Shown one piece after another: positions 47,281 to 58,015 of a DNA stretch of 64,000 nt (positions within the stretch are counted from its first letter, which is position 1; each line of letters begins with the position of its first letter). Both the position numbers and the translations under genes were made by a program. This DNA comes from Liolophura sinensis (lineage: Eukaryota > Mollusca > Polyplacophora > Chitonida > Chitonidae), in the NCBI RefSeq assembly GCF_032854445.1, contig NC_088299.1:8323408-8387407 (forward strand). Reading direction: 5' to 3'. The notes beneath the pieces were generated by a model, which saw only the letters and a list, made by a program, of their open reading frames with translations, made no database searches and was not told where the DNA came from.

Positions 47281-47427
47281 CCAGAGGCCTGGCCACCAGG
47301 CATTGTTTTAATATTATTGTATGTTAAATGTGACAGACAACACCGCCTTTTGAGTAATTCTAGACCAGTGATATCTAATAAATTGCAGTGAACATCATTG
47401 TATTTTTTACCTAATTCTGCTTAAGCC
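47281..47427 (-). repeat. Family B element, distal half, split by an insertion
   Basis: CCTGGCCACCAGGCATTGTT, GAGTAATTCTAGACCAGTGA, ATTGCAGTGAACATCATTG and ACCTAATTCTGCTTAAGCCA match the family. The element continues at 47705 after about 277 bp of foreign sequence. Confidence 0.75.
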
Positions 47428-47704
47428 ACGGACCTACACAGTAAAAACTGATGGACAGATTGGTTAAAATAATAAAATATGTTTTGGAGAAAACGTTGAA
47501 ATGATTTACTGAAAACACCAATGTTATAAATAGAATCCCAGCCTATATTTTAACAAAAAATTATGTTTCTACAGTCCCACCATACACATGTACGCGTTTA
47601 TGGATAAGACGTCTGCCTTCAAATGAAAACAGCAAGGCGTTTGCGCATTAATACATGTGTTTTTATAAATAGATGTCATGCGCCGCTAATGTTTGCAATG
47701 TAGG
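47428..47704. mobile_element. Unknown insertion inside a family B copy
   Basis: Uninterrupted copies show that sequence ending at 47427 should continue directly into that starting at about 47705. The intervening 277 bp has no matching terminal repeats, no clear target duplication and no similarity to other families in the window. It could be an inserted element or a more complex rearrangement. Confidence 0.5.
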
Positions 47705-47872
47705 GAGCTAGCGTGCAATTTGCGACTGTTGAAGTATTTACATGAACAGTTAGAATATAACCCTGACTGGGATAATATACAAGAGACTGTATTTCACTGG
47801 TTATTTGTGACCATTTGCCAGCTATCACATTGTCATCGCTGCTCTGGTTTTACTCTCTATGCTGTAAGTTTT
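47705..47872 (-). repeat. Family B element, proximal half
   Basis: TATTTACATGAACAGTTAGA, GACTGTATTTCACTGGTTAT, TTTGCCAGCTATCACATTGT and TCTGGTTTTACTCTCTATGC complete the copy begun at 47281. Confidence 0.78.
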
Positions 47873-47997
47873 TAATTATATTGTATATATACCAACCAGA
47901 TTTTCGGAGCATTACAAGAACTCCGCACAAAGGAATATTTCTCTAGATGCTTGGTTAAAAGTTATCGACCTGTAGGCTGTACAGCTGATTAACGTAT

Positions 47998-48208
47998 ATT
48001 TATTTGATTTTATTTATTTATTGGTGTTTTACGCCATACTCAAGAATATTTCACTTATAAGACGGCGGCTGGCGTTATGGTGGGAGGAAACCTGACAGGG
48101 CCCGGTAGAAACTCATGACCATCCGCAGGTTACTGCAGACCTTCCCACGTACGGCCGAAGAGGAAGCCAGCATGAGATGGACTTGAACTCACAACGACCA
48201 CATTAGGA
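47998..48208 (-). repeat. SINE family A, good copy with B box
   Basis: The tail TTTATTTATTTATTGGTG leads into TTTTACGCCATACTCAAGAA, TAAGACGGCGGCTGGCGTTA and ACCTTCCCACGTACGGCCG. The minus-strand B box is AGTTCAAGTCC (48179-48189). It ends just before the A-box region. Confidence 0.85.
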
Positions 48209-48254
48209 TATAGGGTAAATTATCAGACCTCATGACAGAATGTCATGAAGTCTC

Positions 48255-48657
48255 GTGGACATACTGAAGATGATGAAGCAGGTGGACATACTGGAGATGA
48301 TGAAGCAGGTGGACATACTGGGGATGATGAAGCAGGTGGACATACTGGAGATGATGAAGCAGGTGGACACACTGGAGATGATGAAGCAGGTGGACATTGG
48401 GGATGATGAAGCAGGTGGACATACTGGGGATGATGAAGCAGGTGGACATACTGGGGATGATGAAGCAGGTGGACATATCGGAGATGATGAAGCAAGTGGA
48501 TATATTAAAGGTGATAAAGCAAGTGGGCATAGTAGTGATGATAAAGCAAGTGGACATATTAGAGGTTTTAAAGCAAGTGGACAAATTAGGGCAGATAAAG
48601 CAAGTAGACATATTGGAGATGATAAAACAAGTAGACATATTGGAGATGATAAAACAA
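48255..48657 (+). repeat. 27-bp minisatellite, 15 direct units
   Basis: Each unit runs GTGGACATACTGGAG then ATGATGAAGCAG, from 48255; unit 6 (48390-48414) is two bases short. Units after about 48496 drift to GATAAAGCAA endings. Period 27 keeps several frames open on both strands (for example Val-Asp-Ile-Leu-Glu-Met-Met-Lys-Gln), and the two-base deletion breaks each of them, which argues against coding. Confidence 0.95.
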
Positions 48658-48668
48658 GTAGACATATT

Positions 48669-48780
48669 GCTTTATAATCTCCAGTGGACACTTGCTTTAT
48701 TATCTCCAGTGGACACTTCCTTTATCATCTCCAGTGGACACTTGCTTTATCATCTCCAGTATGTTTTCTTGCTTCATCAT
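48669..48780 (-). repeat. Inverted block of the same minisatellite, about four units
   Basis: Units now read GCTTTATCATCTCCAGTGGA plus CACTT on the plus strand, the reverse complement of the neighbouring direct units, with a 25-bp period in the first three. The switch back occurs at the small palindrome CTTCATCATTGAAGATGA near 48780. Confidence 0.85.
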
Positions 48781-48855
48781 TGAAGATGATAAAGCAAGTG
48801 GACATCTTGAGTATGATAAAACTGGTGGACGCAATGGAGGTGATAAGGTGGAATC
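48781..48855 (+). repeat. 27-bp minisatellite, direct orientation resumed, about three units
   Basis: GATAAAGCAAGTGGACATCT, GTATGATAAAACTGGTGGAC and GGAGGTGATAAGGTGGA continue the original orientation in degenerate form. Confidence 0.75.
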
Positions 48856-50214
48856 CTTCCTCCAGGCATCCGTTTAGCTTGATTCTTGTCAAGTTAAGGT
48901 CATCGGCAGCATATTTTGAATACAATGGGCATGTGTGCATTTAATCTACTCCAGAAAAAATCATGCTCCAGAAAATAATCATAATAACAATTTAAAACTT
49001 TGCTTGTTTCGAATCTTGCAACGCTGAAATTCACTTTGGAGTCCTGTATCAATGTTAAAACCTTGACTGCTGGTTTAAATTTAAATATTCCGTGCACGTC
49101 AACATTACATTTGATATAAAAGGCCTTTAGTGGTTTAGTAGGTGTGATTATTATGTGATAAAATTATCTTGACGCTATGTCTTGGACTTAAGCTAAGACC
49201 AGGCATTGCACAATCTGTCAGCAGCCAATCTTTCCGAAATGATATACGAGAAAATTTAGCGATTCAATCGGAATAGAGGATAAAATATTACACGTCGTGC
49301 CACCTGGAGTTTCAAATAAGTCTATCGTCTTGTGCCAGCCATATTCTGACGTCGTGTAGACGACGTACGTTTTAGTACACACCAATCTCGGTCGACTCCA
49401 AAATCGATAAGGACCCTCATGTCATGTTTGGTAAAACACATTCGGTCACCTTAACGACTGCACATCGCCAACCACCGCCATGTGTTCTTCATTATGTACT
49501 TTTGTCGTTAACACGTCTGGAGATTTAACCGTCTCCCCGTGAGAAGCTGTCAAAGTGACGAAGTTCACACACAAATCACGTGAGCAATGCGTGACACGTG
49601 ACCACAGACGAGAATTAACTGCATCAGCCCGTAGCTGGTTTATAGAACTGTACTATGTTGAATTTCGTAACCTGATGTCGTTCAGTTTGTCCAGACTCCT
49701 TAATTTCGGTTCTGTCTGTGCGTCACGGAGGTCAGAGGAGTGGAGCATTGATTTTTTTTTATCATCACACATTTGTATCAAACAAACGTACGCCAAACGA
49801 GATACAACAGAGAGGGCTTACAGTTTGACCTTGATGGCTGTGTTAACCCCAGACTAATACTTAATTATTCAAACCATTATATGTCTTCCATGCGACCACC
49901 TTGGGTTTTGAGAGGTGAACACTGGTCGTTGATCGAATATCGGCCGCCTTTTATATGACTTCTACGAGTGTAAACTAGGAAGCCTGCTTGAACTTGGACG
50001 CTACATCTGGGACATGTGTACTGAATACGTAATGTCTAGTGACACTGCTGCTGCTGAGAGATTCTTGGCAAATATGACCTTTGTGCCGTTTTAGGTGCAA
50101 CATGTTCCAGATTACACTCTTAGACTTCTATGACTGTCCCATTCACCATGCTCCCTTGGGATAGAGATATTTAACAAGGATGACGTAGGATAAAAGAAAC
50201 AAATTTTTTAAATC
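48856..50214. other. Intergenic DNA, two E-box sites
   Basis: CACGTG occurs twice within about 25 bp near 49577-49600 (AATCACGTGAGC and GACACGTGACC). A 100-codon ORF at 49555-49857 spans this stretch without recognisable family. Confidence 0.4.
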
Positions 50215-50417
50215 ATTTATTGATTTATTTACTGGTGCTTTACGCTGTACTCGAGGATATTTCAGATATACGACGGTTGTCTACCTTAAGGTGGGAGGAA
50301 ACCGGAGAAAAGACACGATTATCCGCAGATTCCTGAAAGACCTTCCCACGTTTGACCAGAGAGCGAACCAGAATGAACTATAAACTTGAACTCGTAGCAA
50401 CCGCATTTGTGAGAAGA
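50215..50417 (-). repeat. SINE family A, diverged copy
   Basis: TTTATTGATTTATTTACTGG, GCTTTACGCTGTACTCGAGG, GGTGGGAGGAAACCGGAG and AAAGACCTTCCCACGTTTG are in family A order. The minus-strand B box region is degenerate (TTGAACTCGTAG on the plus strand). Confidence 0.75.
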
Positions 50418-50491
50418 ACAAACTTTAAACAATAGACAAGTGTGTTTGCATGTAAACTATTTGACATGCGCATACCATTCTTCAACCACAA

Positions 50492-50545
50492 TAGCACAGT
50501 TGGTAGAGCGTCCGCTTCGGGGCCGGTATCAGTATCCCAATCATA
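50492..50545 (+). repeat. tRNA-like head of SINE family C
   Basis: ATAGCACAGTTGGTAGAGCG (good A box) then TCCGCTTCGGGGCCGGTA matches the minus-strand head at 56875-56930. The B box side is decayed and no C body follows. Confidence 0.65.
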
Positions 50546-53500
50546 TATTATGCTACTTAAAATGTCGTCAGTCAATAATTTGTATCTGAGTTCTATTTGA
50601 TTGCAACGGATTGCAGTTGATGGAGATACACCTCTATCCCTTGGTATGTTCGCGACTGGTCAGTGTGCTTAGTAAAATATACCCACAGACAACCTTTAAA
50701 ATCATATTTCATGAAGTAAAGACCGGAGACTTTTGGCAAAATTCCGTATTTGCTAAGCATTTTAAATTAAGCAACTCAAACTTTTCACATTTAGCTAGAA
50801 TAGGACGGAGGATGAGGATTGTATTACATGAAACTGGTCAATGGAACACGTGGTTTCGTAAACATACGGGCTATGTCAAAGCATGGCTGCGCAAATTTTA
50901 TTAATTCATAAAGCAGGAAAATTTATACCAACTTAGACCAGATCCTAATCATATACCTGTGTAAGATATACCACTTTAACCAGTTGGGAGAGTGTAGTAT
51001 GCAATACATCAGGATATGTTCCAGATATGACGGCTTTTAAGGTCAGTCTTTATGATCATAAGATACATCACATTAATCACATGAAAACTTCCACTTTTAT
51101 CCCGAACCGCAATTGCTTCAGGGGGTGAAGAAGCCTGAATTGACTGACTCCACGAGGAGGACAAAAACAGGAGCTGTCCTTTCGTACAAGAAGTTAATGA
51201 TGCAACAAGAGTAATGCAACTTTGATTTCCTCTCAAGATAAATGTTGACGCAGAAATAAGTTATAAAGATAGACAGAGCTTACATGTCCATAATCATCCA
51301 CGGTGGAATGCTGGTAATATCAAAGGCGCAGCTGCACATGTCAGCTGAAGGTCATACACTGTTACTTATTTTTAATTGGCTCTCCAGGCACCAGCTGACC
51401 AATCAAGTTGCGACATTGATTGATCGACAGCAGGCTTCGCGGAACAGAACACGTGCAAGCTGCGTTGTTTTGACGATCTGTTTATCACCTTTCGCGCGAA
51501 CAGACGAGAGCAGATATCTCTTACACATCTTCCTATAATTTTCACAGATCATTTTGTTTTTCATCACTCGAAGTCTACAGCTCTGTTATCTGCCTAGGGC
51601 AATATGGGTGGTCACTTCAAAGTAGGAGTGACTGGTCACTCTGTAAGTAACAACAACTGGACATATTATATATACATCAAAGTAAGGACAGCTGAAAGAC
51701 AAACAGTTCAGTGAATTTTCATAAATCAACAGAAACTGAGCGGAGCAAAGCAAAATACAGAAAATCTATGCATCAAAGAATCGAGTTTGTAACATCTGTG
51801 TCCTATGCATTATGATACTTTCAGAACTGTATTAACAAGAAACAGCACAAATCAAGCAAGTAGAAATTGGAACAGTTTTATTATTCTAAAGAAGCGAATC
51901 CAGTGGTATATTTTCAACCATTATTTTGACGCTCATTCACGGGTTATTCCCAGATTTTAACTTGGACAGTTTTCATTTTCAGCATTTGAAACATGAAGAC
52001 ATTTTTGCAATTAATTTGACAAACCAGCAGTATATATGGAAATCTGCGGTCTCCAATATACTGAAAGTCCTTGCACTCAGATTTGTGGTCAAGCAAATGC
52101 ATCAGGAATATGATTTGGCTTACTGGGCACTGTTTGACCCGCAACAACAGCTTATCACTGTTCGAGTACAAGCTTAATCGAGCTAGAACAGTTACAATAA
52201 TATCGAATATTTGAATAAGGTCTGCATGGGGATATTTGCAGGTGAAGGTTATGCATATACTGTACATTTACCCTGAAATGTGCAAGATTCTACCTTTGCT
52301 TGATTGTTCATTTGATTCTAACAGCTAACGCCAAACTTTTAAAGCAAAGGGTGTTGATCTTCCCAAAAAATTGGCATTTGCAAAAGCTTGTGGAACTTAA
52401 GTTATACTCTTCACTTCAACAAAAACACGAGACGCCAGGCAGCTATCACAAGAGGAGCGCGGGATGAGCGCCAAGTCATTCTGCACGGGGGAAACCTCTA
52501 GGCTTTGCCTAATTGCTTTGAGGCGATGGATGTAACCTGGTTTAAAATTTCTTCCGCGGAAAGAGAAGCTTGTGTTATTACGCTGGACAACAAGGTGTGA
52601 CATTTCACACTGCATGGGTTTAACATTGCTTGCCTCAAGAACGTTAACATCAGTCAGCGCCGAGGATATTACGCATCGTAACCGATACACATGTTAAGAG
52701 CCGCGGTCCTGACGTGCCAAGCAACTGCCAGTGAACGCACCATCTGTTCATGACGTCATAATTTGAGTAGAGCGATTTCTGTACTAGCACAGAAAGGATC
52801 CTTGATTGCTCGTCTAATTAAAAAAGACTAGAGAAATTATTTCTGAGATACAGACGTGAAGAATAGGCGGTGCCGTTTACTCATCTCGTGGTAGGTTTTC
52901 TCAGCTGTCTAGGAAAAAAATATTATATTTAATCAGGTTTCTTAGAAGAAATATATGCCCAACCATTTAATTCAACAACGGAAAAAAGAAAATGACGCAG
53001 ATATAAAGTCACGATGAAAAAAGACAATGTTGTGTTGTCAAGTTCAAGAAAATTGATTAACTGTCCTAAACCGTAACCCTTTTCACTGCTCTTATTCAGA
53101 AGTTGTTAGAAGAAGTGCACAACCCAGGAATTCAGAATGGCGTTTTTGAAGATTTTAATTTTAATTAGAAATCTAAATTAATCATAAACGTAATTCTGAC
53201 CCATATGAACTCTATCAGCTGGAGAACAATACAAAGTTAATAAACTCAAAGTATATGCAATATGAAATTGCGAAGTTCTTTACATCCATTAATCCTAAGC
53301 ACTGAATCATAGTCTTTTCAATTTACTATTGACCCAGACTGTTATAAACAGATCAATTATGTACCGCAAAATCGGCCTTTCATTAGACTTCATTTGTTGA
53401 GGCATTTAAAATTTTACAAATATCTGCATTCAACTGCGTTGATAGAGTTCTGCTTTCGAAATTTCCAGAAAAGGGGTCATTTTCGAGAGTAAAGAATGCA

Positions 53501-54737
53501 TGTTAGTTAGTTGCCAACTGATTCATCATAGGTTATATCTCATCAGTATGGCCCAGTGTTGATGAAACTGTGCCTGTCAGTTTGGTACCGGCACCAAGGC
53601 ATATTTCACCATTACAGTCACATGGTAATGAACATTCATTTAATTAAAGATAAAACAGAATGTTAAGGTTTTAGACAGCGGGACTTCAGCAGAACATAAC
53701 AAATCTTTTATTTTTAGAACAAATCAGATCTGTTCATTTCCTTTCTGTATACACAGGCGAGCATACAAATGAATCGATCAGTCTTCACTTACTTATTTGT
53801 ATACATTTTGAGAGAACTGATTTACGATGCGTGTCTCCGTGTTGACCATCTGCTCCTAAACATTATTTATTCTTTTTGTTTTTTGACCACGCAGCTGGAC
53901 TGGAATCCAACAGCTGGGCGAGAATTGACCAGTCGTATTAATAGCTTACAGTGACTTCTTCTGATGATGAATTATGACAAACACGTGGTACGTTCACGGG
54001 AGCGATGAATAACATAATGATCTGCGAACATTATCCGGTCAACTATACGAAGGAGAATCTCCCATCTCGTCTGTCTACGCGAGATCTGTGTGCCCGAGAA
54101 GACACACGAGACACATAGTATATACATCTACTGAGAATTGACACATGCGTGTGTGTTTTAAAAGGATACATGAAAAGGTACAATAAAACGAACAATATCA
54201 TTATAAGGAAAATGAAAAAAGATATGCCAAAAAATAAATTTTATTTTTTTTTGATGCATATTTTAAATATCTTTGATAACGTCATCGACGAACATTCTGA
54301 GAATGTGGGATCAGATTAGCGCCTCTAATTCCATATTAAGAAATAAAATTTAAACGTTTCGTATTTCGCTCAAGCATGTCACATGTGGAATCATGAGATC
54401 GAACCTGACGCCTGCTCAATTCTCATGAAATCATTTTGATAAAACTTGGATTGTATTGGCAACAGATTCATCAGTAGGGTCTTTCATTGCCAATTAATCT
54501 TAATCAAGTTGGATACTTATGAGTCAAGAGTCAAAAAAAATCCCTTTTTATGGTAGAATTTCAAAAAGACCTGTTTGAGAAACAAGATTAGCACCACGAT
54601 CTTTAATACACATATTAATTATATATCAAACGAAAGAGAGTTTAACCTGGAAGATTATTAAATGGCCGATAAATCTGGCAGAATCTCGATTTCAGCATTG
54701 CTAAATGATAATACCTGTACGTATCAGTAACATGGTG
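50546..54737. other. Longest blank stretch in the window
   Basis: About 4.2 kb with no copy of families A-E and no array. It holds ORFs of 97 codons (50611-50904), 84 codons (51284-51538) and 107 codons on the minus strand (51944-52267); none resembles a known protein. Confidence 0.45.
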
Positions 54738-54985
54738 GGACATCCGTGGTTGACGGGGTTAGCACTCCAGTGTAGCGCAATGACCCAATGCAATCGCTGT
54801 GAGTTTAGTTTAGCCCATGCTGGCTTCCTTTCCGACCGTACTTGGGAAGGTCTGCCAGCAACCTGCAGATGGTCGTGGGATTCCCCCGGGCTCTGCCCAC
54901 TTTCCTCCCATCAAAATGCTGGCTGCCTTCGTATAAGTGAAATATTCTTGAGTGTAGCGTAAAACACCAATCAAATAAACAATGG
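54738..54985 (+). repeat. SINE family A, near full length with tRNA-like head
   Basis: The head GGTTGACGGGGTTAGCACTC, AGTGTAGCGCAATGACCCA and a decayed B box are followed by GGAAGGTCTGCCAGCAACCT, CCCCCGGGCTCTGCCCACTT, AAATATTCTTGAGTGTAGCG and AAAACACCAATCAAATAAAC. A possible imperfect flank pair (AACATGGT at the left, AACAATGGT at the right) is noted but not secure. Confidence 0.85.
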
Positions 54986-56577
54986 TAATATAAGTCGTTC
55001 TCAGTATAACGCTGTTTAATGAAAGTATGTATATATGTCATATCATTATTGGTAATACACAATGAACCGACCTCAGGCAGGTAACCGGCGAACCTTCGCA
55101 TGTGTGACATAACCACACATGCACGTCATATAGACGATCATTGAAGTGTTCTCCTACTAGCAGATGGCTGCGCAAACGGGCCCATTTTCCCTTTCTGGTA
55201 TCCTTAAATAGGCTCGACTCTACAAGCTTCGGTAAACGTCGAGCCTAAGATCTTACATAGCGATATTGTTTCTCGTGAAATAAAAAGCCCTTGCATAGGA
55301 CAGTGAGGTCCTAAAAAAATTATTTTCAATCTCAAATCTTCTACATTCGATTAGTGAATTCTTGTTATCCACGAATGTTCGTTTCAAGAAAATTGAACGT
55401 GTGGAAAATCTCAGACGATCACCAAACATCATTCCTTCCATCTGGAACCGAACACGTGCCTGACCCGCAGTGGGCAAAATGTACCCAGCTGACACATTCA
55501 AAAATATATTAAAAAATTTAATCCGCATGCATACAGACACATCCAAAAGGACAGAAGTACTAAAGGTATATTATGGACCGAATGTTCTTCTTAAATTCTC
55601 CCTTAATGGAAAATTTTAAAAAGGGCGGAAATGAATTTAACGGCATACAAATTCATTGGTTTTCACGGCGTTGAAAACTTTTGCTTGATGAAAGTTCTTG
55701 GGGGGAAAACCTAGGACGTTATATATAACTGTACAAAAACGTTTCCCACTGAATTCCGGATACCTTGCATTTTTACGTCGAAAGTCGTAGCCTGGATCTG
55801 TAGACAGCCAGATAGACAGACAGTTCTTACAGGAGATACTGCCAAGAAATATGAAAGCATGGCTTCCTCAGCAAAAGTGAAATGCGAGTAAAAAGTATAT
55901 TCCACCTCTTAAGTGTTCCCATGTAAGAGTCCTCTCATAGGCCCGCGGGAGGAGTTCACAGTGGTGGTGTAGTTAGCGCATATATACATATCTGAACAGT
56001 GGTAAGTCTCGGCGGCACAGGCTCCTACGGGTGGGGATATGGCGTAACATCTGGTAGCCATCTGTCAGTAGATTACAGACACTCTATATACAACTGTTTA
56101 CAAGAAGAACTACATTGCGGGGTGTGAAGCGGTTTGCCAGCTTTACCGTTACTCAGGTCTGTTTGTGTGACGTAAGGCCAGATTAGACTCGACTGATGTG
56201 GATTTAATGGAGAGGTTTGTGTGTGTGGTGGTGGCGGTGGGGGTTGGAGAATTGACGGGGAGCAGTGGACCAGCGTTTGCCGGTTGTGGATATACAGGGG
56301 AACTGGATTGTAGAGGGGTGACCAAGAGCTGGCGTGAATATTAAGTAACATGTTCAAACAGTGGAACTAGTGTCGCATTCATGCGTGCTGCGCAGCTCGA
56401 TATAAACGATTTGCTTTGTGTTATTACATTCAGTTTGCACCCACAGATTTGCGCTAAAGAAAAATCTAAATAAAACTAGAAAATCCAATTCAATAATCAG
56501 AGTAATAGAAGCAAGTGAAAAACATAATAACTAAGCAATATTAAGAATGAAGCTACACATTAAGCAGAAGTGAGTGC
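54986..56577. other. Intergenic DNA, nothing recognised
   Basis: A GT-rich patch GTGTGTGTGGTGGTGGCGGT lies near 56219-56238; otherwise no repeat or gene is recognised. Confidence 0.45.
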
Positions 56578-56932
56578 TTGGGGTTTAACGTCGTACTCAA
56601 CAATTTTTCAGTCATATGACGACGAAGGAATCATTAGGGTGCATGCACGTGTAATGTGCCTCCTTGTTGCAGGACGGATTTCCACCGCTCTTTTATTTAG
56701 TGCTGCATCACTGAGACGACTTACTGAAGGCAAGTAAGCCGCGCCGCCCGAGCCATTATACTGATACGGGTCAACCAGTCGTTGCACTATCCCCTTCATG
56801 CTGAACGCCAATCGAGGAAGTTACAACTTCCTCTTTTAAAGTCTTAGGTGTGACTCGACCAAGGATTGATCCTGGATCTACCGGTCCCGAAGCGGACGCT
56901 CTACCAACTGTGCTATCCGGGCCGGTTAAACA
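56578..56932 (-). repeat. SINE family C, most complete copy, with tRNA-like head
   Basis: On the minus strand the head has a recognisable A box (TAGCACAGTTGGTAGAG, 56899-56915), an anticodon-loop-like CTTCGGGA and a T-arm that pairs (CCAGG-ATCAATC-CTTGG, about 56859-56875). A partly pairing acceptor arm is also visible. The anticodon loop resembles tRNA-Pro, but the anticodon stem does not pair, so this is a SINE head and not a tRNA gene. The body follows and the element ends at ACGACGTTAAACCCC (56578-56595 in reverse). Confidence 0.78.
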
Positions 56933-57049
56933 GAAGTGAAACGGACTGATATTTCGATGTGGGTGTTATTTTTGAGAAGGATTGATCAACCAAAAAGGTT
57001 TAGCAACATTCATCAGACTAATGTAATAATATGACAGACTTCAGCACAG

Positions 57050-57299
57050 TTAACTCGTGAAATACGACCTTTTGTCACTATACCTCAGTTAGGGTTTATT
57101 TCTAATTCTTCACATAAATGCTCAAATAGTAGCAATTTTCACGCCCACTAGCGCAATGGCAAAAGTAGAATAGGGTAAAAAGATGTTCCGTTATGTTAAT
57201 TGCAATATAGTGGACATCAATGGTCTAGAATTACTCAGAATGCTATATTTTCATCACATTTAATATATAAAAAAGTACATTAAAACAACACAAAGGGAC
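57050..57299 (+). repeat. Family B element
   Basis: CTTCAGCACAGTTAACTCGT, GAAATACGACCTTTTGTCAC, TATACCTCAGTTAGGGTTTA, AAATGCTCAAATAGTAGC, TTAATTGCAATATAGTGG, GGTCTAGAATTACTCAGAAT and CAACACAAAGGGACT lie in full family order. Confidence 0.78.
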
Positions 57300-57424
57300 T
57301 AAACATAGGCCTAGCTATATCCGAAAATACGATGTCATTTCTTTATATACAGGAACAGAAATACATTCAGTTTTGGTGTATGGGCTATATACTATGGTGG
57401 AGAACTGGGGCTTTATTAACCTAA

Positions 57425-57621
57425 TGAATAATTCAGTCAATCAGTTAATCAATCAATAATTCAATCAATGATTCAGTCAATGGTTCAATCAACGAACCAA
57501 TGATTTAATCATGATTCAACCAATAAGCGATTCAATCAACCAGTCATTTAATTAGTAGATCTACCAGTCATATTATCAATCCATCTAGCAATAAAGCTCA
57601 AATACCTGTCTGTCCCCCATC
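57425..57621 (+). repeat. ATCA-rich repeat, copy 1 of a duplicated segment
   Basis: Imperfect repetition of AATCAATGATTCAGTC leads into ATTAGTAGATCTACCAGTC, then ATCAATCCATCTAGCAATAA and AAATACCTGTCTGTC. The same series recurs at 57855-58015. Confidence 0.7.
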
Positions 57622-57690
57622 TATTTATTTATTTACTTGATTTTTGTTTTACTCGATACACAAGAATATTATATCTGCATTTATATGAGT
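57622..57690 (-). repeat. SINE family A 3' end fragment, left member of an inverted pair
   Basis: TCTATTTATTTATTTACTTG then TTTTTGTTTTACTCGATACA and CAAGAATATTATATCTGC is a diverged family A end in reverse. A plus-strand copy begins about 20 bp further on. Confidence 0.65.
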
Positions 57691-57711
57691 ACAATGATAG
57701 ACTTTATTTTT

Positions 57712-57847
57712 CAACTCCGGCCGTACGTGTAAAGGTCTTGCAGTAACCTGCGTATGGTCGTGAGTTTCCCCCGGGGCTCTGTGCGGATTCCATAATGCTG
57801 CCCGTCAAGTGTAAGTAATGTTCCAATCAAATAAATAAATAAATAAA
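57712..57847 (+). repeat. SINE family A, truncated, right member of an inverted pair
   Basis: CTCCGGCCGTACGTGTAAAG, GTATGGTCGTGAGTTTCCCC and TTCCATAATGCTGCCCG are followed by CCAATCAAATAAATAAATAA. The two copies point away from each other, with tails outward. Confidence 0.75.
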
Positions 57848-57854
57848 TTTTCTA

Positions 57855-58015
57855 TTGATTTTTTTAATCAATCAGTGAAACAGCCAATCAATGATTGCCA
57901 TCAGTCAGTGATTCATTCAATCAATGATCAATCAATCAATCAATCAATCAATTAGTACATCAATCGGTTATATAATCAGTCCATATTTCCAAGTGAAAAT
58001 ACCAATCTGCAATTC
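57855..58015 (+). repeat. ATCA-rich repeat, copy 2 of a duplicated segment
   Basis: ATCAATCAGTGAAACAGCC, ATCAATCAATCAATCAATC, ATTAGTACATCAATCGGTT, AATCAGTCCATATTTCCAAG and AAATACCAATCTGCAATTC parallel the copy at 57425. Confidence 0.65.

Noticed and set aside
48223-48783. ORFs of 90-153 codons on both strands
   Set aside because: All come from the 27-bp array; a two-base deletion in unit 6 shifts every frame.
54805-55116. 103-codon minus-strand ORF
   Set aside because: Half of it is antisense family A SINE.
56860-56930. tRNA gene on the minus strand
   Set aside because: A box and T-arm are good, but the anticodon stem does not pair and the sequence continues into a repeated SINE body.
57425-58015. 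CRISPR-like array of ATCA repeats
   Set aside because: Units are low-complexity and irregular with no unique spacers, and the context is an animal genome.
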